From NCBI GenBank assembly GCA_016859345.1, contig CM029122.1:6309501-6373500 (forward strand): 64,000 nt of DNA, written 5' to 3'. Shown piece by piece: positions 34,873 through 47,600 of the stretch. Each line of letters begins with the position of its first letter. Position 1 is the stretch's first letter. Origin of the DNA: Istiophorus platypterus (lineage: Eukaryota > Chordata > Actinopteri > Istiophoriformes > Istiophoridae). The notes under the pieces were generated by a model, which did not search any database, had not been told where the DNA came from, and was given only the letters and a program-made list of their open reading frames with translations. The translations under genes were made by a program, and so were the position numbers.

Positions 34873-37440
34873 TTTTTAATATTCTCCGGCTGTATACAAT
34901 ACGTAGGTGTCACCGGTGATTTAGAGCCGTGGAAAAAAAAAAAATGAAATCACTGCTGAAATCCATCCTCCAGATATCCAATCAGTAAATGCCCTGGCGT
35001 CAGTAAGAAGTAGGAGAGGAAAGATGAAGATTAACGCAGAGTTTCACCTTTCTTCTCTTTCCCTTCCCATCTGTCCAGGTCCACCCGAGCTTAACCCCAA
35101 ATGCAATGGGTCACAACAAAAACTAATTGCAATGCGACGAGTGACGCCACCAAGGAGCTCTAACATTTCCTTGTTTTGCTGCCCTGCACATACTAATCCT
35201 GTTTGGTTCCTCCGGAGCAAGAAAAATGACCACTCAAATCAATTTAATATGCTAATAAGCCAAATAATTCAAGATGATATTCCTGGGATGCGACCATTTG
35301 TTTTCCACAGAATGCCTCGCTGTCATTTAGTGATGAGAACCGTCATTGAATAGCCACTGAGGGCTGATCCTAATGGTTTCAATGATTGATGCAAGCGGTG
35401 TAAGGAGCAATGAATGAAAGGGTCTGTTTGAATGCAGTCTGCCGCCAACAGGTGACGCATCTCACGGGGGAGAAAGGGAGGGTTTGTATCTAGAAATTGA
35501 AAAATGAAATCCCTCTAACCACAGTTTATTCACTAAATATCATTTCCTGTCCTTTCTTTTCCACTGACATGAATTGTATTTTACAGACCTGAACATATAT
35601 AATCAAGATTTCACTTTTTTCAGCATAATATAGGGTGATGCATGATTTTTTATTCTACCCATGAAGAATGAAAAAGAAAATGATAAGGATGCATACTTTA
35701 ATCTTCATTAAAATTTCCAGCAGAACGAAAAACAAGTTTCAGCATCACAGCAGTGTATTTCCAAAAGTTAATCAGGAGCAGCACAATTTATACGTTTCCC
35801 TGAATAACAAAAGGATCAATCAAGTATTTAGTGACTTTAAAGGACCAAAACTGTTAGTTTTGCATGTTCCAGCACATAAAGAAATCACAGTACATTTCGA
35901 TAGGCCTTTTGTCACAGCAGATGTTTTGACTTTGAGTAGGAAAAGCACGGGTATTATTAATAACGTTAGCAATGGCTCTATTCTATTCAAGTGTCCCAGT
36001 AAAACATGGCAGTGTGACAGTGGACTGGTGTAAACAACACCAGGACCCTGCAACTGAAGCGGCTAAATGGAATTCAGACATCAATAATTTTATTATTTAC
36101 ACCGGTGCTTTTCCCTTTCTTTTTTTTTTCTTTTTTTTGTGACATTACTAAATTTCTTATTTGAAAAAAAAGTAAATAGGTCAGACTTTCCAATACTTTT
36201 AAAACTTTTTAAAATTTTTAGATTCCTACCTGAACTGGTTTCAGTTCAACTTCCACAGACTTGAAACCTGGTTTTGTGAAACTCAGCCCATCACAGTGAA
36301 CTTTCCCTTTTTATTTTTTTAAGTACTGTTTGGCAGTGAAGTTGCAAGTAGGCACTGTTTTTCCTTCTTTAAGAAACCTGTCACTTCAGAGCTTTGACAG
36401 TGACAAGCTCTGGAGGTTTTTTTCTGGGTTGTTTTTTTGTTTGTTTGTTTTAGTTTTTTTCAGAAAATCTAACCAGAAGTTGTTGTTTTTTTAATTATTC
36501 AACGACAACAACTTTGTGATGCAAATCATATGGATTCGGCTCTTTCATACACTAAATGTTTGCTGTCAGACACTAATCTAAGTTGTCGACGCAACAAGCT
36601 GAGTTTTCATAAAAATTCCTGCTTGCAACTGAAGGACAAATAAGGTAAAACACAAAAAATGATAAAATAAAGACCACCCATGTTCATTGTCATGCATTAA
36701 ACATATTAGAGAATTTTTTTCTTTTTTTTTATAATTTTTTTTTAAGAGTGTTCCAGTGTCTCCCTTTATGGCAGAAAACCAATGAATAAACGTAGCTATG
36801 CTATGGACAGTGATTAGCAGTAATTTTACATCTGTCAGATTTTTAATCGTGGACTTTTAACGTACAAAACCAATAGTAACTATTGTACTTTAGTATCTAG
36901 TAACTATTGTCCTTTAGTATCATTGTTATAAGTACACAATGTAAACTTAACCATTCATCCAACCTGCTCTTGCAAAAAAAGTATAGGTCATGATTATCAT
37001 TTAGTCTCATAGGAAATATAAAACATTGACATGGAGTTAACACAAAAAATACATACAGCAAATAATATCTAACATTCATTTGTAATAACACTATCAATCA
37101 TTGTGTAGGAAATCACACAGCATTTTGCCTGTTTTAAACACTATCTCGTGTATTCAGTCTCATTCAAAAAAAACCCACCCAGAAACATTCCTGTACTCTT
37201 GACTAAAAATCTAGAAGTGACTGGAGTGTTAAATGTTTCACAGAATATATGAAATGAACACAAAAAAAAAAATACTGGAATTCCAACCACAAGAAATGCC
37301 CCACGATAACATCTTAGTACTTTCAAACAAACAAACAAACAAACAAAAAAACATGAAAAAAAGAAAAGGAGCTGAGTCTACCTCCTCACAATGGCTGCTT
37401 TTCTAACTCGTCCAACCCTTGCATACACAAGGTGGCGCGG
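34873..37440. other. Convergent 3' ends of hspbap1 and slc15a2
   Basis: 2.6 kb between the two stop codons. Possible poly(A) signals: AATAAA at 36666-36671 and 36785-36790 on the plus strand for hspbap1, and TTTATT (minus-strand AATAAA) at 36088-36093 for slc15a2. If both are used the 3' UTRs overlap. The open frames here have no similarity. Confidence 0.55.
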
Positions 37441-37662
37441 CTATAACCTAGTGCTCTTCTCCATCGTGTTCAGGTATACATCGTTAGAGCTCCTCTTCCT
37501 GTTGTCGTCGTCGTCGTCGTCGTCGTCCAGGTCCTTCTCCGCGTCCTCCAGGTTAATCTTGTCCAGCTCGTCGGGGTCGATGTAGGTGTAGAAGCAGCAC
37601 TGGATGGAGAAGATGATGCAGACGCCCAGCAGCAGAATGGCAAACAGCAGGAACTCCTTCCA
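37441..37662 (-). CDS. slc15a2: slc15a2 exon 22 (TM12 and cytosolic tail, stop)
   Basis: Acceptor gtcgtag, stop TAG at 37443-37441; 74 codons including the stop. Encodes WKEFLLFAILLLGVCIIFSI, then FYTYIDPDELDKINLED, an eight-Asp run from (GAC)8, and a basic tail ending MEKSTRL. The YTYI-P string resembles PepT1. Confidence 0.94.
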   Translation of the reverse strand, partial: WKEFLLFAILLLGVCIIFSIQCCFYTYIDPDELDKINLEDAEKDLDDDDDDDDNRKRSSNDVYLNTMEKSTRL

Positions 37663-40600
37663 CTACGACGAGGGAACACAGTTAGCATGTGAACTGTCCT
37701 GGGCGGAGAAGGGGTCAGTTCACTGCTGAGCGTTCGCCCAGTGTAAAATGCTTGTGAGGGTTTAGTTGTAGATGCCGTTTTTTTTTTTCAGACAAAGCAC
37801 TGAAAAAGGTTTTTTATACAATTGAATGTTGCATCTTGACTTGATGACAACGATTACAATCGATACTGGGATCAAAAATCTGAGTTATAACCTCCAGCCT
37901 GATCATTAGGAACAGCGTCCTCACTGAAATTCAAATTTACTTGTAAATACTATTTAAGGAGTTACCAGATAATCCACTGTAACTTGATACGATGATTAAT
38001 ATAACTGCAAATTATTTTTTTTACCACTGTTGAACGTCCAAAATGAAGTTCACCTTCACTGTGTTGGAGTGAAAAAAGCTTTTGGTGTATAAAAACAAGT
38101 TTCCTGCATGGCTGCATCCCTCAAGTGAGAAATGCCTATTCCTATAATTTAAGGGAACCTTAACTTCAAAAAGAATTTACTATTACACAACAGTGGATTT
38201 CAGCATTGTATTCTGAACAAAAGGTTGTTTGACTTAAGTGTGTGTGTGTTCGCCCTCCTTCCCTATATTTCGCGAAGGGTTTTAACATGTCCCACAATGT
38301 AGCCCTACCTGTTCCAGTCCTGCACCCTCGGCCACGATCAGCACTATCATGTTCCCAAAGGCCACGGTGAGCAGCCAGCCGGCCTGCATGACCGACTTCA
38401 TGGTGGCCGGGGCCTGGAGGGAAGAGAGGTCCGGTGTTAGTAAAGAACCGAGACAAGAACGAGCAGCCTGGGGGAGGGTCGGACAAAACTTTAAAGGCTC
38501 AATTAAATCTGATCATTACTTCCTAAATGTGGCAGAAAATATATCTTAAAGGATTTTGGGGTTGGGACATCGAACAATCTAAAGGGTAAACCAAAGGGCT
38601 TAAAGTCAAAGACAGAAAGGCTGTTTCATCAACCGGAACAGGCGACCCCAATAAACTGCCACTTTCCATGGGATCTTTAAAGGACCACCCCTCCAGAAAA
38701 CCTATCAGTCGACTACCAAACACTCAACCCTTGGAGGTTTGAATGGTAATAAAAGCAACTGCAGTCGAGATTTATGGTGTTTATAATAGATTCCACAGGC
38801 AACCAAGTTTCATGGTGGAAAAAAGTATCAAAATGCCTATAGAAACTTTTCAAAATACTCCAGTAGCATAATGTTATTCCTCACTGTCTATTTGTATGCG
38901 CAGCATGTTCTAATCACTATTTATTAGAATATATGCCTTTGTATTAAGCCATATTTTGAGGAAGATTTTAGTTTGAAACATACTGATTGTACAAATACCT
39001 TGTGAAAACATGAATTATGCTGCAGTAATGGTTTGCTAAACTTCTGTGGATGTTTTGAATACCTTTTCTTTTTTTGTTTGCTATGAAACTGGGTATGTCT
39101 TGGAATCCAATACAAAAGCCTTGTCCGGCGCTGACCCAGGAAACCAGACCTACCGCAGCTATCGGAGGTTCTCGCTTTGAAATCGATTTTCACCAGCAGC
39201 AAGGGGGAAGTCTCGCCTTTTTGAAATCTAAAGGCTGCGGAGGCTTCGTCCCATTTCAAGTGAGTGAGTATAACGGCAAACCTGCGAGTAGGAGAACTCC
39301 AGGCCGGTAATGGAGAACATGACCTCCCCGGCGGTTATGAGGATGTACTGGGGGACCTGCCAGGCGATGTGCACGTCGTTGGCTTTCACGTCCTCCATCT
39401 TGTGAGCCACGGTTTTATCTGACCCCTGAGGAGAAAGCGCACGCAAATGGCGTGAGTATGGGTGACGCTTTGGGGCCTCTGCGTGAAATGCCGTTCGCAT
39501 GTCAAGCATCCTGACCTGAATGAGTATGACGGTGTAGGAAGCCCCGAAGTCCAGCAGGCCCAGGTTAAGACTAGAGCACTTCTCCGAGTTGGAGCTGCAC
39601 CGGACATCTTGGTATCTACCCGGAGGGAGAGGTGTATACAGGAAGACATGGTTTTACTGGCTCTGTACCCGTCTAGGATGAGTTAAAAAGTCATATCACT
39701 CATAAAATTTGATAAAGGCTGTACTGGGTTTTGCTGAATGACAAATCCACCTGTTAAATGTACGAGAAGTAAAGCATAGAGAGCCAAAGGGCAACCAGAA
39801 CCTCCAGACTCTGCATTAGGAGCAAGAAAAACCTCATTCAAAATCACACTGGAAGTTGTATAAATGAAAATTGCTATTAATTCAGCCTTGGGCCATTATC
39901 CTACTTAACAATATGTTGTGCAATGCATTCATTTCTTTCGTCGAGTATGGTAATTCAAAAAATAAAATTTGACTGAATATTTCCGTATCTTTATATAAAC
40001 ATGAAATAACGAAAACATTTTTGGCCAGTTGGGGGCATAACATCTTTTACCTTGACATGGTGAACTTGTTAGCCAACAGTTGTCTATTTACAGGTTAATT
40101 TGTAGTTGTCTGTGTGTCCACCTGACGGATGTAAATCCAATGTTCATCCATTCTTTTTGTTTTTTTTCATATTTTGGTCTCCACCAATTCCCACGGAAAA
40201 TATCTGGCTCATTAGCTCATAAATGTCCCACCTTCTTAACCAGCCAGTCTCGGACTCGGTGTTGTGCTATCTGGTGCTGGGCAGGTGTTGACGTTTTATA
40301 GTGGGAGGGTGTTTTTTTGTTTTTTGTTTGTTTTTTTTTTTTTTTTGCTGAGAACAGCTGTATGTCGCAGGAAAAAAAAAAAACTATGAGAGCGGTGGGA
40401 GTGAAGCAAAACAGTGGAGTCGTGGGCCCAAAAACAAAAACAATAAGGTAATAGATGATACAAACCTCTGCAGGGCAGAGGGGAGCAGCAGAGTCACGTA
40501 GTACTTACCTGTGAGTTCCTTCACTTTCACAATGTTCGTAGCCACTATATCCATTGTTATAGTGGAAAAAAATACAGATTGTAGCGCCTTTAATGTTTCT

Positions 40601-41597
40601 ATTTCAGGAAATGCACACCATCTCCCATAAGCCCTAGACTGTCTCAAAGGCTAAATGAGTGGCAGCAGCTCATTTTGTGTACATTTTGTGTACTTTTTTT
40701 CCTACAACTGCAACGGTAATTTTTATTTTTTTTTTGGGGGGGGGGTTTGCAAACGAAGTAATTGTTGTTTATTCTAAAATAAAAATAAATTAGGTTTCAG
40801 ACTCCAAAAGCAGGTAAATGTAGTGGATATTTATTTTCAGGGAGGCCAAGGAGAGGAGTCTTCGTTTTGAGATTTCACTGATTTATAGAGGGTGGTGAAA
40901 CAGTGCCCAGACAGGTGGTGACTGCAGGATTCCTGATACTGGTCTAGACCCCCACACCCCCCGCCCCGCCCCCATATCCTTAAACTCCCATTTGTACTCA
41001 CTGTCCCTGATCCACAGTCATGTTGGTTGTCATGCTGTAACCGGAGGGCACACGGAAAGTCACATCTCCAACAGTTAGGTTCATGGCCACTGGCTGTGTG
41101 TTGAAGAACCTGTTGAATTTAGAAATTCATGATGATCAAACATGAACCCGTGATCACACGTAGCCGATTACTCAAGTTAGTTAAGTCGAGCCACAGGGAC
41201 ACTTTTATTTTTGAAGCTGAATTTAATTGAAGTGTTTTACAGTGTAGACATTAAAATGAGCCTTAACCTCTAACATTTAACATGTTTCACCTCAGAAGAG
41301 GATTCCCGTCCTCACTTTTAATGATGTTGTCGTCCACCTGGGTGATCAATAAACACAGTCGAGTCAAGGAAGTTTTATCAGTAAAATAAAAATCTGCTCC
41401 CTTTTTACCTAGTTGTGCAGTTTTTTGAGTTTTGAAATACAGCTCTTGCAAATATTTTGACTTATGTGTTTTATACAAGTTTCTGTATGGCGCAGCATTA
41501 TCCAGAGGGTTTATTATGATTGTTATTAGTAGTAGTAGTGGTAATAGTTGTATCAATAATAATAATGATGATAATAATAATGATGATGATGATAATG

Positions 41598-41657
<60 letters not shown>

Positions 41658-44600
41658 CTAATCAAACCACACCCACACAGTCCTGATGAATTCGATCAAC
41701 TGGGCTTTTGAGTTTTCAAACTCGTCATAAATACGACCCGATTACCATCTTTTCCAAACTGACTTTATCTGTCTCTCATTTAGTCATTAATGTTTATTTC
41801 TATTGAAAATAAATTTGGAGATTTGGATTTTCAGGTGCACTCACGAGTTTGCACTTGATTCCAGTAGTTTCCGGGTAGAAGAAGAGACTGTAGGCCTTCT
41901 CTTCTTCAAAGGTCTGGTTGCACTCAGAGGTGGTTCCATCGAAGGTGACTTGAATCGTCAGTTCCTTTTTGGACCCCCCCAGTGGAAGTCTTTCATACTT
42001 AGCAGGGTCCTGACACAGAGAAGCAGAGAGGACAGTTTGAAAAGCTCTCTGCAATGTAGCCAGTGTGGTTTCATAGTGTAGTGGTCATCACGTCTGCTTT
42101 ACACGCAGAAGGTCCTGGGTTCAATCCCCAGTGGAACCAATCATTTACTTCAAACATCAAGTATTAGAAGATAGACATTCTTGTCTCTGTAGAGCTTTTC
42201 ATTTAAAAACTCAAAAAAAAAATTTTCTTTTAGGAAACCACAAGCCTCATTTTTAATCGAAGCTGCTAAATTAGCTTTGGACTGAGGAAGGAAAGAAAAA
42301 AAAATTTGTAGAACAGCTTGAGGCTCCGACAGTAGCTGGTAAACACAACTTTAGCTTAGTGGGTTCATTTAAAATGTGAATACAAGCCGTTATGACAGAC
42401 AAAGTGAGTTTTAAATGTCTTGAGGGCTTAATTATGAGCCAACAGTACATCCACAACTTCTGGCCTTGTTAACTGCTATGCATTTTTTTTGCCGTAGGGT
42501 AAACTGCATGCTTTTAGTTTTACGTTATCCTTCCGATCTTATAAGTGGATTCCTGTTGATTCTCTTCATATTTTATATATTTTCCAACAAATCCATTTTT
42601 ACGTGTTTCGTAACTTCTGTTCTGCTCTAACTTCTGCTCTGCTGCTGTCCCTGCGAGGACGCACCTCTGCAGAACAAATGTGTAATCTCAATGGTGAAAT
42701 AAAGAATGTTAAATAAAGCTTGTATTATCGAGTGAAAGGAGGGTGATAAACCCTGCACAGGTCAGCGCTCTCTCAGAGGGTAAACACATCCTCGAACGCT
42801 CTCAGACCTCTGGTGAATTTTCAAGTCTAACAATCCCCGATATGTGTCTTGCAGGCACAAAGCAGGAAAAAAACAAAAAACAAACAAAAAAAAAAACAGA
42901 ATTTGAAGAATGACAGGTCACAGTGAACTTTGTGCTGCCCTGCATCCGCCCGCTTACCTGAAGGTATGAGACCGGCTCTGGAAACAGGCTGCTGCCAGGG
43001 ATCTTAACGCTGACGTTACCTTTCGCCAGGTTAAAGGGCTGGAGGAGACATTCACCTGCAGGCGCAGGGTCCACCACTGTTTTCTAGCAGGCGGCAAAAG
43101 GAAAATCAGAGAGCATGGCCTTAAAATTTGTATTTTAGAGGAATTATCCTGCCAAGACTTGTCTCCTGCTCTTTAATGGCTCGCGGAGCTCTCACTTTCT
43201 GGGATATATTCAAACCATTGCAACGGGATTAAAAACACATGAAGTTAAAGGACGGCTTTCGGTGTTGTTAGCAAACAAGTGCACATTGAATATGGCAGGA
43301 GGTGGAAAACTTTAGCTGTCAGAAACAATGGACCTAGCTGCTGTTGCTCGTAGGGATATAAATATATTGGAGGCATTGAATATAATAGTCTATTTGGAGA
43401 AAAAATTTGGCCAAGACGATGATATATTTAAGTTTTTTAAATTAGTGACACACAAGCTTAGCTAGACTAAGATGCCTTGCGCTTTTGGGCTAAATGCTAA
43501 TATCAGGACGCCACGTTGCAATGATAATGCTAGCATGCTGGTATTAAGGAGGTATGTTGACCATAGTAGCCTTTTAGCATGCTAACATTTGCTAATTACA
43601 TCTACACCTGAAGGAAAGCTGGGGCTGATGAGAATCTTTATTTTGAGGATTTTTTTTTTTTTTCATAAACCAAGGGATTGGACATAGTAACATCTTGATT
43701 CGATGATGGGGGTGACATTGACAGGTGATGGGGGCATGGAGGCAAGTCATTCCAGCCCCGGATTGGCAATATGTCAAATAATTGTTGACCGACCAACACT
43801 GTCATCCCTCCAGTCAGGCAACAACTGCAACCTGCCCGCATGGTCTCAAGTTTACCTCCCGCGGATGGTTCTAATTTCAGAGAACAGCTGCTACAGTATG
43901 AGACGTAGGACAAAAATAAATTGAGGGGGCTTCTGACATTTTATATAATGACCTAGGCATAAGGACAGCTGGGTTTCTTCCAGGACAAGTCAGTCAACGT
44001 TGGTTTCCTCCATGGCTGGAGAGCCGCATTAAGGAAATGCAGTTCCTCCAGGATGTATGGGAGCTCTGGATTTATTTAAGACGCACAGGTGTGCACGCAT
44101 GCAGGTAAATACCATGTGTATACACACGCAATAGTCTCGGTGGGTGTCTCATAACTTCTCTTTATATCTGCTGCTCATACGCACCACGACGTTCACCTCC
44201 ACCACTGCGGCAACTCCAAAGGCCAGCGCTGCAAAAATCATCCCCGTGGCCATTTTCCGCAGAGGCCTGAAGGCAGAGGGAGTCAGAGACAGACAGTCAA
44301 CACTTTTTATGCACCCTTCATGACTGCAGCCCCAATGTGTGTTTACTGCTCTGAAAGTCAGGCTTTATCACTTTTATAAATCAGAGGAAGAGTGATTTCC
44401 ACATCATTGTCCGCACTGATCAGCCTGATGAGAGGCTGCCTCATTGCCTGTTTTGCCATCTGCCTGAGAGGCTTCTCGGGCGCTCATGTCTGCAATAAAG
44501 CGCCCGAACGCAGCGGGGCCTCTACTCACGTGATGTTGATTCTGCAGAGGCTGACGAGCGGATACACGATGAGGTCAAAGACGGGCACGAAGACGAGAAT

Positions 44601-47600
44601 CAGCAGAGCGTTCAGCATCTAAAGGTTGATGGGAGAGGAAAAACTTGCCTTCAAATGACTCCATAAAAGCTGGCTAAAAACCCATAAAACCATAAGGGTT
44701 CGAGTTATGCGGGAATAATGAGACGGGGGAGAGTCTAATTCGATATCAGCAGTGAAGAGAAGGCAAAGATGGGCTGCGATTAACAGCAATAAAAAAGTCT
44801 TTTCTTGAGAATGACAGCATCACTAAGTCACCGAGTCCAACATGAGTTATCTTTAGTGCATCAGGCGAGTGTTGTCCAAGATGCCTGTGTTTTCCTCGAA
44901 AGTGAACATAACACCATCATTAAAAAAAAATCTGTTTCTGGTTTGACAGCAGGTTTTTCATTTTAAGTGTAACTCATTTATACCCTATAGCCCATAAGTA
45001 TTTGGACGGTGACACATTATTGTATGTATTGGGGTGTTTAAATCCACACTAGAACTACTGGACTATTTTCTTTTTCTTTCTTAGCTCTCCGACTTCAGGA
45101 CTCATCCAATTTATCAATATGGATACAGAAAAGGCTGATGTGGATGTAAACAGCCTCAGTTTAAAGTTTAAGTTAGCCATTAACCTCATAGCTATTTCTT
45201 TAGGACATGGCTGTTCTGTGTTCTCACTTTGAAAAATACAAATCCTGGGTGAGAAAGTAAGTGAGTAAATATATATTCTTTTCTTAACTTTTCTAGAGAG
45301 TGAATTTTTTTTTTTCCTGTCTGTACACCAGGACATTGAATTTTTATGAATCCCTGTCCAAATACTTACAGAGATCTGGTCAATGGTTTAACCACTGTTC
45401 CACCAGGGTGAAACAATGAACATGCGAGTTACACTAACCACACAAAAACTTCTTGTGAAAATAAAAGGTTGTTTATGGCCTTCTTCATTTCGTCTGGTCA
45501 CTGGCTAAGTTACAGCATGAGAAAGTGTGAGACTGTGCTTAAAGGCATGCAGACTTTTTTAGTCATTAAAGTCTGAGATTATAAATCCACAATCCATGAC
45601 TCAAAAAATCTCGGTGTATATGATATGAAAGCTGCAAAACAGCTAAAGCAGCTGTTTCCAAGACCAAGGACGAACTTTGAACCTCATCACGAATCTACAT
45701 AGTACAGAATATGTTAGATACTGTCAGACAAGGGGGGAGGGGGGTATAAGGAGAGAAATTATTTTGACATGTGAAATCCACCTCATTTATAATTTACTTA
45801 TAATGCTAATTGAGAATCAGACAAAACCGTGCACAAACTAGATCAAACCGACTGCACATACCTGCATTTGGTCCGGCTTAATAATAAAGTAATCCCCCTG
45901 TAATAAAAGAGGATTTCAGCTTAGCAGAGTGGCCACTTAAACTTTAACTTCATGAATCTAAAACCTGTTGAGTGCATGATTTACCAGACAATTAGAAAAA
46001 AAAAAAAAAAGGTATTTGCTGAGATGAAATGATGAATTTTAAGGCCCTAACAAAGGGGGAAGATCTGTTTTACAGGACAGTTTGTGTGATCAGATGAACA
46101 TTATAACCCACTGTTAACAAAGTGAAATAATAAAAGATGTCATCTGCTTTTTGTTTTTTTTCTTTCTTAGCTCTCCGACTTCAGGACTCATCCAATTTAT
46201 CATTATGGATACAGAAAAGGCTGATGTGGATGTAAACAGCCTCAGTTTAAAGTTTAAGTTAGCCATTAACCTCATAGCTATTTCTTTAGGACATGGCTGT
46301 TCTGTGTTCTCACTTTGAAAAATACAAATCCTGGGTGAGAAAGTAAGTGAGTAAATATCTATTCTTTTCTTAACTTTTCTAGAGAGTGAATTTTTTTTTT
46401 TCCTGTCTGTACACAGGGACATTGAATTTTTATGAATCCCTGTCCAAATACTTACAGAGATCTGGTCAATGGTTTAACCACTGTTCCACCAGGGTGAAAC
46501 AATGAACATGCGAGTTACACTAACCACACAAAAAATTCTTGTGAAAATAAAAGGTTGTTTATGGCCTTCTTCATTTCGTCTGGTCACTGGCTAAGTTACA
46601 GCATGAGAAAGTGTGAGACTGTGCTTAAAGGCATGCAGACTTTTTTAGTCATTACAGTCTGAGATTATAAATCCACAATCCATGACTCAAAAAATCTCGG
46701 TGTATATGATATGAAAGCTGCAAAACAGCTAAAGCAGCTGTTTCCAAGACCAAGGACGAACTTTGAACCTCATCACGAATCTACATAGTACAGAATATGT
46801 TAGATACTGTCAGACAAGGGGGGTATAAGGAGAGAAATTATTTTGACATGTGAAATCCACCTCATTTATAATTTACTTATAATGCTAATTGAGAATCAGA
46901 CAAAACCGTGCACAAACTAGATCCAACTGACTGCACATACCTGCATTTGGTCCGGCTTAATAATAAAGTAATCCCCCTGTAATAAAAGAGGATTTCAGCT
47001 TAGCAGAGTGGCCACTTAAACTTTAACTTCATGAATCTAAAACCTGTTGAGTGCATGATTTACCAGACAATTAGAAAAAAAAAAAAAAAGGTATTTGCTG
47101 AGATGAAATGATGAATTTTAAGGCCCTAACAAAGGGGGAAGATCTGTTTTACAGGACAGTTTGTGTGATCAGATGAACATTATAACCCACTGTTAACAAA
47201 GTGAAATAATAAAAGATGTCATCTGCTTTTTGTTTTTTTCTTTTCTTTGTTTTTTGTTTAATTTTGACACCAGTGTTATGTCATGCAAGGAGAGCTCTTA
47301 CGAAAGCCATGTCCATCATCGTGGCTTGGAGTGTCCAGCGGGAACCCTGAATTTAAAAGAAAAACACTGTCACCGCATGTTCAGGCAGCAGCTGCACCGT
47401 TAGCTCAACAAAGACGAACCGAGCGGGCTCCTCTCGTTTGTTTTCCTGGAGGGAATAATTATGAAGAGCTGGCAAACGCTTGGGGGGGGGTGTTTTAGGT
47501 TATGAAATTAGAATGAAATTAGGTTATGTTGAATGTGGCTTTGATAATAATCAGATGCTAGTGTTGAGCGGTGGCCAGAGAAGAAGATAACAGCTGGTCA

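Larger units (their letters stand above)
37663..41844. other. slc15a2: slc15a2 introns 16-21
   Basis: Introns of 90-1386 nt. The longest (39616-41001) holds poly-T at about 40325-40346, poly-A at 40372-40383, and a T8/G10 run near 40727-40746. Intron 41338-41844 carries the (AAT)n microsatellite. No other genes are supported. Confidence 0.7.

Noticed and set aside
41432..41711. Frames with long Asn or Ile runs
   Set aside because: Translation of the (AAT)n microsatellite inside an slc15a2 intron.
43076..43083. Nearer acceptor (aaacag) for slc15a2 exon 15
   Set aside because: Using it would shift the frame relative to exon 14; the upstream tag keeps phase 0 and yields V-K-T-V-V continuity.
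45055..45336. Paired 93-102 aa minus-strand frames at 45055-45336 and 46114-46422
   Set aside because: They are the same frame in the two units of the tandem duplication, overlapping MITE-derived intron sequence; their similarity reflects DNA duplication and not coding constraint.
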